Assembly (NCBI GenBank): GCA_040772005.1
Contig: JAXGYZ010000007.1
Coordinates: 62,001-126,000, forward strand
Direction: 5' to 3'
Length of the DNA: 64,000 bases
From: MWBF01 sp040772005
GTDB lineage: Bacteria; Chloroflexota; Anaerolineae; CG2-30-64-16
Shown here: one piece after another, positions 17,636 through 26,221 of the stretch
Layout of the letters: the number at the start of each line of letters is the position of its first letter
How positions within the stretch are numbered: position 1 is the first letter of the stretch
The notes under the pieces: model-generated
What the model was told of the DNA's origin: nothing
Database searches by the model: none
What the model saw: the letters and a program-made list of their open reading frames with translations, nothing else
Position numbers and translations under genes: made by a program

Positions 17636-20326
17636 ATGACCACACCGATGCGCAGCCAGTATCTGGCGCTCAAGAAGCAATATCCGGACATCATCCTCCT
17701 GTTCCGCCTGGGCGATTTCTATGAGACGTTCGATGATGACGCGAAGATCGTTGCGAGCGTCTGCGACGTCGTGCTGACTTCGCGGCCGGTCGGCGGCGAT
17801 GAGCGCGTGCCGCTGGCGGGCGTGCCCTATCACGCCATCGACGGCTACATCGCCAAGCTGATCGGCGCGGGGTACAAGGTCGCCATTGCGGAGCAGATCG
17901 GCACCGAGCCGCCCAAGGGAGAGAAGCTCGTGCCGCGGGTCGTGCGCCGCGTGGTGACGCCCGGCACGCTTGTCGAGCCGGGGCTGCTGGCCGATAAGCA
18001 GAACAACTATGTGACGAGCCTCGTGCTCGAAGGCAACCGGGCAGGGCTGGCCTATGCTGACATCACGACGGGTGAGTTTGCGACGACCGAGATGCAGACC
18101 GCCGCCGCGGACGGGCAGGACCTGCTGCGCCGCGTGACCGAGGAACTGGCCCGGCTTGCGCCCGCCGAGTTGCTGTATTCGGCCAAAGACCCGCGCTGGT
18201 CCGCGCGCGGGCAGGCTCACGGCGACACGGCGGCTGCCGGCGAACTGCCGCCGAAGATCGGACAGGCGTACCATCTGACCCCGTACGCGGCCTGGCGCTT
18301 CGAGGAAACGACCGCCCGCACTGCACTGTTGGAACATTTCCACGCAGCGTCCCTGCAGAGCTTCGGCTGCGATGACAGCCCGCTCGCCGTGCGCGCCGCG
18401 GGTGGGCTGCTCCAGTACCTGCAGGAGACCCAGAAAGATAACGTCCCCCAGCTTGTCAGCCTGCGCACCTACAGCACGAGCGAGTTCATGGTGCTGGACG
18501 AGGCCACCCGGCGCAACCTGGAGCTCACCGCCAGCCTGCGCGGGGGCACGGCGCACGGGTCGCTGCTCGGCGTGCTGGACATGACCCTGACCCCGATGGG
18601 CGGGCGGCTGCTGCGCCAGCGGCTCAACCAGCCGCTGCTCGATGTGGCCGCGATCGAGGCGCGGCTGGATGCCGTGGCCTTCTGGCATGCCGATGCGCTG
18701 CGCCGTGCAGAGCTGCGCGAGTTGCTGCGCGGGCTGGGCGACCTAGAGCGGTGGACCAACCGCTGCGTGCAGGGCATCGCGCTCCCGCGCGACCTCCTCG
18801 GCATCCGCGAGGCGCTCGGCCGCGTGGAGCAGATCGCCGCGCTGATTATGGCTTACAGATTGAAGATTGAAGATTCGACGACGGAGGGTGGCGCCCGCGA
18901 TCCAGAATCTTCAATTTTCAATCTTCAATCTTCAATCGCCAACCTTTCCGACGTGGCACGCCTCCTCGCCGAGGCCATCGCCGACGACCCGCCCGCGACG
19001 CTGGCGACCTCCGGCGTGATTCGCGCGGGGTACTCGGCGCAGCTCGACGGCATCCACCTTGCCACCCGGGATGCCCGGACCTGGATCGCCGGCCTGGAGT
19101 CCGCGGAGCGGCAGCGCACAGGCATCAAGTCGCTCAAGGTCGGTTACAACAAGGTCTTCGGCTACTACATTGAGGTGACCCAGGCCAACGCGTCGCTCGT
19201 ACCGGCGGGCTACATCCGCAAGCAGACGCTCGTCAACGCCGAGCGCTACATCACGCCCGAACTGAAGGAGTACGAGGCGCTGGTCCTGAATGCCGAGGAG
19301 CGCATCCTGGAACTGGAAGGCCAGCTTTACCGGCAGGTGCTCGATCAGATAGCGGCGGCCGCGGCCCGGCTGCTGGCGGTCGCGCGCGGGATCGCGGAAC
19401 TGGATGTCGATGCGGCGCTGGCCGAGGTCGCGGCGGCGCAGCGCTACGTGCGGCCCGTGATCGCCGGCGATGGCGTCATCGACATCAAGGACGGGCGGCA
19501 TCCGGTGGTGGAACGGCTGCTGCAAGGCGAGCCGTTCACCCCGAACGACACGATCCTGACGCCCGACGAATCCATCGTCGTGCTCACCGGCCCGAACATG
19601 AGCGGCAAGAGCACGTGGATCCGGCAGGTCGCGCTCATCACGCTGCTGGCGCAGATCGGGTCGTTCGTGCCCGCGGACGCGGCACGCATCGGCGTCGTAG
19701 ATCGCATCTTCACGCGCATCGGTGCGTCGGACGAGATTGCCCGCGGGCAGTCCACGTTCATGGTGGAGATGGTCGAGACTGCCAACATTCTGCACCACGC
19801 AACCAACCGTTCGCTGCTGATCCTCGACGAAATCGGCCGCGGCACGAGCACCTACGACGGCCTGGCGATTGCCTGGGCGGTGGTCGAGTACATCCACAAT
19901 CACCCGGAGCTGCGCGCCAAGACGCTGTTTGCGACGCACTACCACGAGCTGACCGACCTGGCCGAGCGGCTGCCCCACGTCGTCAACTACAGTGTCGCGG
20001 TCGCGGAGCAGGGCGATAGCGTGGTGTTCCTGCACAAGATCGTGCCCGGCGCGGCTGACCGCTCGTACGGCGTCCATGTGGCCCAGCTCGCGGGACTGCC
20101 CCGGCCGGTCGTGACCCGCGCACAGGAGATTCTGGCCGACCTGGAGGCATCCGGCGCAGCCGGCCCCCGGCGTTCGGGGATCGGGCAGCCGGTCCTGTTC
20201 CAGTTGCCGCTCTTCTCCGCCGAGGACCCGATCATCGCGGAGCTCAAGGTGCTGGACGTAAACGCGCTCAGCCCGCTCGCCGCGCTGAACAAGCTATATG
20301 AGTTGCAGCAGCGGGTGGGGAAATGA
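17636..20326 (+). CDS. mutS: DNA mismatch repair protein MutS
   Basis: 896-residue mismatch recognition ATPase. The N-terminal mismatch-binding motif is GDFYETF (F28-x-E30). The C-terminal ATPase has Walker A GPNMSGKS near 652, LLILDEIGRGTSTYDG and ATHYHELTDL. Between the core domains, residues of about 407-430 are encoded by an AT-rich palindromic insert (18857-18925) that keeps the frame. MutS1 identity is clear because the mismatch-binding domain is present. Start ATG 17636 gives the family-typical opening TPMRSQYLALKKQYPD; its ribosome-binding site is weak. The tex gene follows closely downstream. Confidence 0.96.
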   Translation: MTTPMRSQYLALKKQYPDIILLFRLGDFYETFDDDAKIVASVCDVVLTSRPVGGDERVPLAGVPYHAIDGYIAKLIGAGYKVAIAEQIGTEPPKGEKLVPRVVRRVVTPGTLVEPGLLADKQNNYVTSLVLEGNRAGLAYADITTGEFATTEMQTAAADGQDLLRRVTEELARLAPAELLYSAKDPRWSARGQAHGDTAAAGELPPKIGQAYHLTPYAAWRFEETTARTALLEHFHAASLQSFGCDDSPLAVRAAGGLLQYLQETQKDNVPQLVSLRTYSTSEFMVLDEATRRNLELTASLRGGTAHGSLLGVLDMTLTPMGGRLLRQRLNQPLLDVAAIEARLDAVAFWHADALRRAELRELLRGLGDLERWTNRCVQGIALPRDLLGIREALGRVEQIAALIMAYRLKIEDSTTEGGARDPESSIFNLQSSIANLSDVARLLAEAIADDPPATLATSGVIRAGYSAQLDGIHLATRDARTWIAGLESAERQRTGIKSLKVGYNKVFGYYIEVTQANASLVPAGYIRKQTLVNAERYITPELKEYEALVLNAEERILELEGQLYRQVLDQIAAAAARLLAVARGIAELDVDAALAEVAAAQRYVRPVIAGDGVIDIKDGRHPVVERLLQGEPFTPNDTILTPDESIVVLTGPNMSGKSTWIRQVALITLLAQIGSFVPADAARIGVVDRIFTRIGASDEIARGQSTFMVEMVETANILHHATNRSLLILDEIGRGTSTYDGLAIAWAVVEYIHNHPELRAKTLFATHYHELTDLAERLPHVVNYSVAVAEQGDSVVFLHKIVPGAADRSYGVHVAQLAGLPRPVVTRAQEILADLEASGAAGPRRSGIGQPVLFQLPLFSAEDPIIAELKVLDVNALSPLAALNKLYELQQRVGK
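18857..18925. repeat. AT-rich palindromic repeat inserted in frame in mutS
   Basis: AGATTGAAGATTGAAGATTC (18857-18876) faces its inverted copy at about 18905-18925 with one mismatch. The loop is GC-rich. The arms are multiples of ATTGAAG/CTTCAAT, sharply AT-rich in a GC-rich gene, and encode YRLKIEDS and SSIFNLQSSIANL. Confidence 0.82.
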
Positions 20327-20345
20327 CCATATTCGAGGATTCCAC

Positions 20346-22562
20346 TTGATACCCACCATCTCACAACTCATCGCGGCGGAGCTCAAGCTGCCGCTGGCGC
20401 AGGTCACGGCGGCGGTCGGCCTGCTCGACGACGGCAACACGATCCCGTTCATCGCGCGCTATCGCAAGGAGGCGACCGGCGGGCTGGACGAAGTGCAGTT
20501 GCGCGCGATCCAGGAGCGGCTGGCCTATCTGCGCAAGCTGGCCGAGCGCCGGGCCGCGATCAAGGAGGAGATCGCGGGGCAGGGCAAGCTGACCGACGAA
20601 CTGGCCGCCCAGCTCGACGCTGCAACGACGCTGCAACTGCTCGAAGACCTCTACCGGCCCTACAAGCCGAAGCGCCAAACGCGGGCGGCTGTTGCGCGCG
20701 AGCACGGACTTGCACCGCTGGCCGATGCGGTCCTCGCTGCGGTGCGCAGCGGCGACCGGCGCTTCGATCCGGCAGCATTCGCGAGAGAGTATCTGAATGA
20801 CCAGGTGCCCGACGCGGAGGCGGCGCTCGCCGGTGCGCGCGATATCATCGCGGAGCAGGTGAGCGACGACATGGGCACGCGGCGGCTCGTCCGGCAGCGC
20901 TTCGCGGGCGAAGGGGTTGTCATAAGTCGCCGCGCCGGCGAGACCGCGGACCCGGAAGGCCGCTACCGCGTCTACCACGACTTCCGCGCGGCATTGCGCG
21001 TCGTCCAGCCGCACCAGTGGTTGGCGCTCCAGCGGGGCGCGGCCGACGGCAGCCTGAAGGTTGTCATCGAGACGCCCGACGGCAAGATCACCGGCGACCT
21101 GGCCGCCCAGTGGGTGAGCGGGCCGGGAACCGCGGCGGGCGAGCAGATACGCCTGGCGGTGGAGGACGGCTACGCGCGGCTGCTGCGGCCCTCCGTCGAG
21201 CGCGAGGTCAGCGGCGAGCTCGACGACTACGCCGGCGACCACGCCATCCAGGTCTTTGCTGCCAACCTGCGCAGCCTGCTCCTGCAGCCCCCGCTGCGGG
21301 AGGCGACGGTCATGGGCATCGACCCTGGCTTCCGAACGGGCTGTAAGGTTGCCACGGTGGACCCGACCGGCAAGCTGCTGCACACCGCCACCATCTACCC
21401 TCACCCGCCGCAGAACGAGCGGGCGAAGGCGCTGCAGGTCCTCGCGGGGTTGGTGCAGCTCGACGGCGTGACGGTCATCGCGATCGGCAACGGCACCGCG
21501 AGCCGGGAGACCGAGGGGCTGGTCGCGGAGCTGATCCAGGCCCAACCCAGGGCAGGGAAGGGCAGGCAGCTTGCCTATGTAATGGTCAGCGAGGCCGGCG
21601 CGTCTGTGTACTCCGCATCCGATCTCGCCCGCGCCGAGTTCCCCGACCTGGATGTGTCCATGCGCGGGGCGGTGTCCATCGCCCGGCGGCTGCAGGACCC
21701 GCTTGCGGAGTTAGTGAAGATCAACCCGCAGAGCATCGGCGTGGGCCTGTATCAGCATGATGTCGACCAGAAAAAGCTCGCCGCGACGCTGGACGCAGTC
21801 GTGGAGTCGGTCGTCAACTATGTCGGCGTCGATGTCAACACGGCCTCTGCACACCTGCTGGCCTATGTGTCGGGCGTCAGCCGGCGGCTGGCCGAGGCGC
21901 TCGTCAGCCAGCGCAATGCCAATGGCCCGTTCGAGTCGCGTGCCGGGCTGAAGAAGGTCAAGGGGCTGGGACCGAAGGCGTTCGAGCAGGCCGCCGGCTT
22001 CCTGCGCGTGCCCGGCAGCAAGAACCCGCTGGACAACACGACTATCCATCCGGAGAGCTACGACGCGGCGCGCAAGCTGCTGGAGCTGGCCGGACTGAAC
22101 CTGCGCATGAACGACCTGCCCAACCGGCTGCGCCGCTGGTGTGAGGAAAGCCACCTTGCGCTCGCTGAGACCTCGGAGCCGGGCAGCGCGTGGGATGATG
22201 TGGCCGAGCTGATAGGCGTCGGCGCGCCGACCCTGCACGACATCGTGGACGCGCTCCTGCGGCCCGGCCGCGACCCGCGCGAGGACCTCCCGCCGGTCAT
22301 CCTGCGCCGCGACGTGCTGACCATCGATGACCTGCATGAGGGGATGCTGCTCAAGGGCACCGTGCGCAACGTGGTGGACTTTGGCGCGTTCGTGGATATC
22401 GGCGTCAAACAAGATGGCCTGGTCCATGTCAGCAAGATGGGCAAGCAGTATGTCCGCAATCCGCACGATGTCGTGCGCGTGGGTGATGTCGTGGACGTGA
22501 CCGTGACCAGCATCGACCGGGAGCGCGGGCGCATCGGGCTGAGCATGGTCGGCGGCGAGTGA
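20346..22562 (+). CDS. tex: Tex-family RNA-binding transcription accessory protein
   Basis: 738-residue Tex protein. The N-terminal Tex domain (LLDDGNTIPFIARYRKEATGG) is followed by the YqgF/RNase H-like fold (GIDPGFRTGCKVA, AIGNGTASRETE), helix-hairpin-helix repeats (VKGLGPKAFEQAAGF, NPLDNTTIHPESY) and a C-terminal S1 domain (GTVRNVVDFGAFVDIG, GLVHVSKMG). TTG 20346 is chosen because GAGGA sits six bases upstream and it avoids overlap with mutS; an in-frame GTG at 20298 would add 16 non-conserved residues. The gene is probably co-transcribed with mutS. Confidence 0.93.
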   Translation: MIPTISQLIAAELKLPLAQVTAAVGLLDDGNTIPFIARYRKEATGGLDEVQLRAIQERLAYLRKLAERRAAIKEEIAGQGKLTDELAAQLDAATTLQLLEDLYRPYKPKRQTRAAVAREHGLAPLADAVLAAVRSGDRRFDPAAFAREYLNDQVPDAEAALAGARDIIAEQVSDDMGTRRLVRQRFAGEGVVISRRAGETADPEGRYRVYHDFRAALRVVQPHQWLALQRGAADGSLKVVIETPDGKITGDLAAQWVSGPGTAAGEQIRLAVEDGYARLLRPSVEREVSGELDDYAGDHAIQVFAANLRSLLLQPPLREATVMGIDPGFRTGCKVATVDPTGKLLHTATIYPHPPQNERAKALQVLAGLVQLDGVTVIAIGNGTASRETEGLVAELIQAQPRAGKGRQLAYVMVSEAGASVYSASDLARAEFPDLDVSMRGAVSIARRLQDPLAELVKINPQSIGVGLYQHDVDQKKLAATLDAVVESVVNYVGVDVNTASAHLLAYVSGVSRRLAEALVSQRNANGPFESRAGLKKVKGLGPKAFEQAAGFLRVPGSKNPLDNTTIHPESYDAARKLLELAGLNLRMNDLPNRLRRWCEESHLALAETSEPGSAWDDVAELIGVGAPTLHDIVDALLRPGRDPREDLPPVILRRDVLTIDDLHEGMLLKGTVRNVVDFGAFVDIGVKQDGLVHVSKMGKQYVRNPHDVVRVGDVVDVTVTSIDRERGRIGLSMVGGE

Positions 22563-22573
22563 GGGAGAGAGAC

Positions 22574-23329
22574 ATGAGCGAAATTCTGCCGCGCATTCTG
22601 GCCTCGGTCACTCGCGATGGGTCGGTGAGCGATATCCGCGTCGGGACGCATTGGACGCTCGTGGCGGCAGATCTGCCGGGCGGACTCCGTGTGGGATTGG
22701 CGTCTACGCAATTCGTTCATGGCATCGAGCATGGCACGCCTGCGGTGCGGGATGCCGGGAAGTTGATCGGGCGTTCGGCCAGGGAACTTGCCGGCTGGGT
22801 GCAGTCGGCCCAGCTCACCGAACGCAGCATCGGCTTCGCTGCGCTGAACGCACTCATCGAGATCGATGAGGCGCAGTGTGTGGACCTGAATGCCGGCGAC
22901 CTCGTCACCGCGCGCGGCGCGGGACGTAGCGTCGCCATCGTGGGGCATTTCCCGTTCGTGGAGCAGGTGCGTGCCGCGGCCCGCCACTGCTGGGTGCTGG
23001 AACTCAACCCCGGTCCGGGAGACGTGCCGGCCTCGCTGGCAGCCGAAGTGCTGCCCCAGGCCGACGTCGTCGCGCTGACGGGCATGACGCTCGTGAATGG
23101 TACGTTTGACGGCTTGCACGCGCTGTGCCGGCCCGATGCTTACACGCTCTTGCTCGGCGCGACCACACCCCTGTCGCCGCTCTTCTTTGACCTGGGGCTG
23201 TCGGCCATCTCGGGCACGATCCTGACTGATATCCCCGCGGCGCTTCTGGCCGTGAGCCAGGCGGCAACCTTCCGCCAGATCCCGGGCCGGCGTCTGGTCA
23301 CTATGCTGCGGCCGGCCGGCGAGGCATAG
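22574..23329 (+). CDS. DUF364-type Rossmann-like (putative heavy-metal chelation) protein
   Basis: 251 residues resembling DUF4213/DUF364 proteins, a family with an enolase-like N-terminal part and a Rossmann-like C-terminal part thought to bind ligands such as metal complexes. Visible features: VGTHWTLVA and GLASTQFVHG at the start, then VAIVGHFPFVEQVR, LELNPGPGD and the late ADVVALTGMTLVNGTFDGL, the typical DUF364 core. ATG 22574 follows a GGGAGAGAGA ribosome-binding site; a GTG at 22559 overlapping the tex stop is less likely. It sits between tex and a methyltransferase with 3-12 bp gaps. Function unknown. Confidence 0.72.
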   Translation: MSEILPRILASVTRDGSVSDIRVGTHWTLVAADLPGGLRVGLASTQFVHGIEHGTPAVRDAGKLIGRSARELAGWVQSAQLTERSIGFAALNALIEIDEAQCVDLNAGDLVTARGAGRSVAIVGHFPFVEQVRAAARHCWVLELNPGPGDVPASLAAEVLPQADVVALTGMTLVNGTFDGLHALCRPDAYTLLLGATTPLSPLFFDLGLSAISGTILTDIPAALLAVSQAATFRQIPGRRLVTMLRPAGEA

Positions 23330-23332
23330 GCC

Positions 23333-23917
23333 ATGCGCCTCCCGCTCGACCACTTCGATCTGATTGCCCGCTGGTACGACCGTGCCCTGGGTCATCCGCC
23401 GGATGAGAGGCTCCTGCGGCTGCTGGATGCGCGGCCGGGCCAGCGGTTGTTGGACATCGGCGGCGGCACGGGCCGGGCGACGGCGATGCTGGCCGCGGCA
23501 GGGGTGCAGGTGATGGTCTGCGACACCTCCCGGCGCATGGCCGAGCAGGCGCGGGCGAAGGGCCTGCCGGTGGTTCTGGGCAGCGTCACGCGGCTGCCTT
23601 TCCCGACTGCGAGCGCCGAGCGTCTTCTCGTGGTGGACGCGTTCCACCATTTCGTCGTCCCATCGCCTGCGGTTGCGCAGGCCGCGGCAGCAAGCGAACT
23701 GCTGCGCGTGCTCGCGCCGGGCGGTCGCCTGCTGATCGAGGAACCGGATTGCACCCGTCGCGGGGTCAGGCCCGTCATCTGGATGGAACGCGTGCTGATG
23801 ATGGGGAGTCGTTTCCTGACCCCTGCTGAGATGACGCGCATGTTCGAGGCCGCAGGCGCGCGCCAGGTCGCTGAGGAACGCGACCATTTCAATGTGTGGC
23901 TGGTCTTTACCCGGTGA
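23333..23917 (+). CDS. Class I SAM-dependent methyltransferase
   Basis: A 194-residue Methyltransf_11-type protein, about the usual size of a stand-alone domain. The SAM-binding motif I is DIGGGTGRAT (41-50), motif II VMVCDTSRRMAEQA, followed by GSVTRLPF and the post-I VVDAFHHF. LLRVLAPGGRLLIEEPD is typical of motif III. It starts three bases after the DUF364 gene, so it is translationally linked. It ends 9 bp before the end of the convergent HEAT-repeat gene. Substrate unknown; ubiquinone/menaquinone-type or small-molecule methylation would be typical of this fold. Confidence 0.83.
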   Translation: MRLPLDHFDLIARWYDRALGHPPDERLLRLLDARPGQRLLDIGGGTGRATAMLAAAGVQVMVCDTSRRMAEQARAKGLPVVLGSVTRLPFPTASAERLLVVDAFHHFVVPSPAVAQAAAASELLRVLAPGGRLLIEEPDCTRRGVRPVIWMERVLMMGSRFLTPAEMTRMFEAAGARQVAEERDHFNVWLVFTR

Positions 23918-23926
23918 GCCGGGCGG

Positions 23927-24586
23927 CTACGGCCTGAAGAACACCGTCTCGAGCAGTCCCAGGCGGCCCAGCGCATCGTGCGCGCTGTGCCTGACGAGCC
24001 GATTCGGATCGTTCAGCGCGCGGAAAAGGACGGTCAGGGCCGGCCCGTAGAGCGGCGGGTACTGGTTGATCGCCAACCTGTGCAGGTCTGCGACGACGAT
24101 CTTGCGCAGGGCAGCGGCCGCGCGCACCCGCACCCCATCCGGGCCCTGCATGGCGGCTACGAGTGCAGGCAGCGCAGATGCGCCGATCTGCGCCAGCGCA
24201 TCGCCTGCCGAGTCGCGCACCCATCCGCTCGCGTCGGCCAGGCTCGCAACAAGTGCAGGTACGGAGGCTGTGGAGGCCAATTCCCCTAACCCCAGTGCTG
24301 CGGCGCAGCGCACGGCTTCATCAGGATCGTGCAGCCGTTCGATCAGCAAAGGTGCGGCCTCCTCGCTGCCCAGCAGCGCGAGCACACGCACGGCCCACCA
24401 GCGGCGGTCTGCGTCGCCGTCCGCCAGCAGTGGGCGGAGTGCAGGGAGCAGCCAGGCCTGACCTGTGCAGGCGCGGGCCGCGCGTTCGGCAGCTTCGTCG
24501 TCGCCCGCAGCCACAGCCTCCAGCAGCACCTGTACCAGGTCGGCGCCGGCTGGCGGACGGTCTGTGCCCTGGTTGGAATCTCTCAC
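23927..24586 (-). CDS. HEAT-repeat protein
   Basis: A 219-residue alpha-helical protein of about five HEAT/PBS-lyase-like repeats. Repeat units are visible as WWAVRVLALLGSEEAAPLLI, VRCAAALGLGELASTASVPAL, VRDSAGDALAQIGASALPAL, VRVRAAAALRKI and VRHSAHDALGRLG. No catalytic motif is seen, so it is probably a scaffold or adaptor. GTG 24586 has GGAGAG upstream and begins two bases after the stop of the DUF123 gene, indicating coupled translation. The frame stays open further upstream only as an antisense-like shadow of that gene. Confidence 0.75.
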   Translation of the reverse strand: MRDSNQGTDRPPAGADLVQVLLEAVAAGDDEAAERAARACTGQAWLLPALRPLLADGDADRRWWAVRVLALLGSEEAAPLLIERLHDPDEAVRCAAALGLGELASTASVPALVASLADASGWVRDSAGDALAQIGASALPALVAAMQGPDGVRVRAAAALRKIVVADLHRLAINQYPPLYGPALTVLFRALNDPNRLVRHSAHDALGRLGLLETVFFRP

Positions 24587-24588
24587 GC

Positions 24589-25050
24589 TCACTCTCCGTT
24601 CTCTGAGTCCCACGCTGCCAGATCCAGGCCCGGTGCAACGCGCACCAGGTGGGCCGGACATCCCGCCCGGCAATCGCTGCTCCCGAAACCGACCACCGGC
24701 ACGCTGCTGCCCGGCTGTGCCAGCAGCCAGCGCACCCACTGGCATTCGCGCGGCCGCACCGAAGGGATGGCCCAAATAGTGACGACGGGGGCGATGGCCG
24801 TCAGCCTGTCGATGTGCCAGTGTGGCCGCCGTGCCGGGTTCAGGTGCCGCGCGACGCGCGCGTGGAGACCGCCGGGGCCGCGCGCACTGCCGATATAGGC
24901 ATACCGGCCCGCGGGCAACTCGCAATCGCCCAGCCGGCCCACGCGCAGACGGGCCGGCTCGCACAGATCGATGACAAGCAGGTACGCGCCTGGCTCGCGC
25001 GGCAGGGCGTCAATGGTGAACGGGGCTGCGCATTCGGTCGGTTTCAACAT
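24589..25050 (-). CDS. DUF123 (GIY-YIG-like) protein
   Basis: 153-residue DUF123-family protein; the fold is GIY-YIG-endonuclease-like, though nuclease activity is not established for the family. Conserved pieces: GAYLLVIDLCEP, RLGDCELPAGRYAYIGSARGPGGLHARVARH and the HWHIDRLTA motif, then ECQWVRWLL and a GFGSSDCRAGCPAHL cysteine region. ATG 25050 is preferred because the predicted transcription start from the divergent promoter (25061-25089) lies about four bases upstream; ATG 25062 lies inside the promoter. It runs divergently from the DUF402 gene. Confidence 0.78.
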   Translation of the reverse strand: MLKPTECAAPFTIDALPREPGAYLLVIDLCEPARLRVGRLGDCELPAGRYAYIGSARGPGGLHARVARHLNPARRPHWHIDRLTAIAPVVTIWAIPSVRPRECQWVRWLLAQPGSSVPVVGFGSSDCRAGCPAHLVRVAPGLDLAAWDSENGE

Positions 25051-25053
25051 AGC

Positions 25054-25089
25054 TGGTATGATCATACGATGAGTGGGGAACTGCCGCAA
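25054..25089. promoter_or_regulatory. Overlapping divergent promoters sharing a TATGATCATA palindrome
   Basis: The palindrome TATGATCATA (25057-25066) supplies a -10 TATGAT on each strand. On plus it is an extended -10 (TGG-TATGAT) seven bases before ATG 25069. On minus, TTGCGG (25089-25084) and a 17-bp spacer precede TATGAT (25066-25061), with the start near 25054. The two promoters cannot be occupied at once. Confidence 0.55.
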
Positions 25090-25566
25090 ATCAGAACCGG
25101 GCATTTCGAACATCCGGTCGATATGCACGACTACCGCCTTGAGTGGCTGGGAGCGATGTTGGTGGAACGCGTCATTTATGCTGCCCCTTTACCGGGCTGG
25201 CTGGCCGGCGCAACCATCTGCTATCGCTTCTGGTTGGCCGCGCACGATCAGGTCGTCGAGCGTTATTACATGCCCGATGGCGCGTCTGCAGGCACGAAGA
25301 TCGACCTGTGTGCACCGTTTGCCTGCGATGAATCAGGCTGTGCGACGGATGACTATTTGCTCGATATCCATGTCACCCCGGTGGGGGAGGTGACGGTGCA
25401 CCACGAGATGGATTTCGAGCAAGCGATTCGAGAGGGTCGGCTGGACGCAGCGGCGGCCGTCCACGCCGAGCAGCACCTGCGCCGGCTGACGGCCGCGATT
25501 GCGCGTGGTCGTTTCCCGCCGCCGATCGTGCGGAACTGGCGGGTGGATCCCAGCCGGCTGCCCTGA
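25069..25566 (+). CDS. DUF402 domain protein
   Basis: 165 residues. The centre and C-terminus resemble DUF402: a beta-rich part with TICYRFWLA, VERYYMPDG, DDYLLDIHVTPVGEV, then the helical HHEMDFEQAIREGRLDAAAAVHAEQHLRRL that closes this fold. DUF402 proteins include nucleoside di/triphosphatases and RNA-associated enzymes, but no specific reaction can be assigned. The ATG at 25069 coincides with the predicted transcription start, so the mRNA is probably leaderless. It is followed after 4 bp by the end of the convergent membrane-protein gene. Confidence 0.68.
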   Translation: MSGELPQIRTGHFEHPVDMHDYRLEWLGAMLVERVIYAAPLPGWLAGATICYRFWLAAHDQVVERYYMPDGASAGTKIDLCAPFACDESGCATDDYLLDIHVTPVGEVTVHHEMDFEQAIREGRLDAAAAVHAEQHLRRLTAAIARGRFPPPIVRNWRVDPSRLP

Positions 25567-25570
25567 GCGG

Positions 25571-26218
25571 TCATCTCGTCGTGAGCGTCCGGGCCGTGGC
25601 ATACAGGGCGAGCCCGAGTTGCGCGATCAGAGCCAGCCAGAACCCCCACCCCGGCGCGAGTGGCGCGCGGTAGACGTCTCGGATTGCGGGGAGCACCTGG
25701 TTGAGCGACCAGGCCGGCCACAGGACGGCGGCAAGCGCGAACAGCGCGATGGCCAGCAGGACCGCGCGATTGGGCAGGTAGCGGAGGAGCACCGTGAGGG
25801 GGATGGCGGCCAGGCAGGCCAGCAGCGCCAGAATCTGAAGGCGAAACTCCGGCAGGCGCAACGTGCCCGGGGTCCAGGCCGGCGGCAGCATCGCCAGCGC
25901 CAGCGGAATCGCTGCCGCACCGGCCAGCAGGCGCAGCCAGAGAGGGAGACTGCGGCGACTGGCGATCAGTGTGGCGATCAGGCTGGCGCTTATCAGCGGC
26001 AGATAGAAGGTCTCGCGCTGGATTGGCACCTGTCCGGCCATGACCGGCGGCAGGAACTTCACGTATTCGGCCAGGTCTACGCCGGTGATGACCAGCCCGG
26101 CAGCCCGATGCGGCACCCACGGGCCAAAGTATCCGACCCAGGCGAGCAGCCATAGTAGCAGAACCGGCATCCAGTACAGAGATGCCGGCCTGCGCAGCGA
26201 AGCTCGCCGATAGGCCAT
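25571..26218 (-). CDS. Polytopic membrane protein of unknown function
   Basis: 215 residues with about six hydrophobic segments (roughly 17-37, 70-88, 95-112, 125-150, 155-175, 190-210) separated by short Arg-rich loops. No signature of a known transporter or enzyme is recognised. It is the last gene of the minus-strand polysaccharide cluster, three bases after the glycosyltransferase stop, so it may serve surface-polymer assembly. That role is inferred only from position. Confidence 0.65.
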   Translation of the reverse strand: MAYRRASLRRPASLYWMPVLLLWLLAWVGYFGPWVPHRAAGLVITGVDLAEYVKFLPPVMAGQVPIQRETFYLPLISASLIATLIASRRSLPLWLRLLAGAAAIPLALAMLPPAWTPGTLRLPEFRLQILALLACLAAIPLTVLLRYLPNRAVLLAIALFALAAVLWPAWSLNQVLPAIRDVYRAPLAPGWGFWLALIAQLGLALYATARTLTTR

Positions 26219-26221
26219 CGC

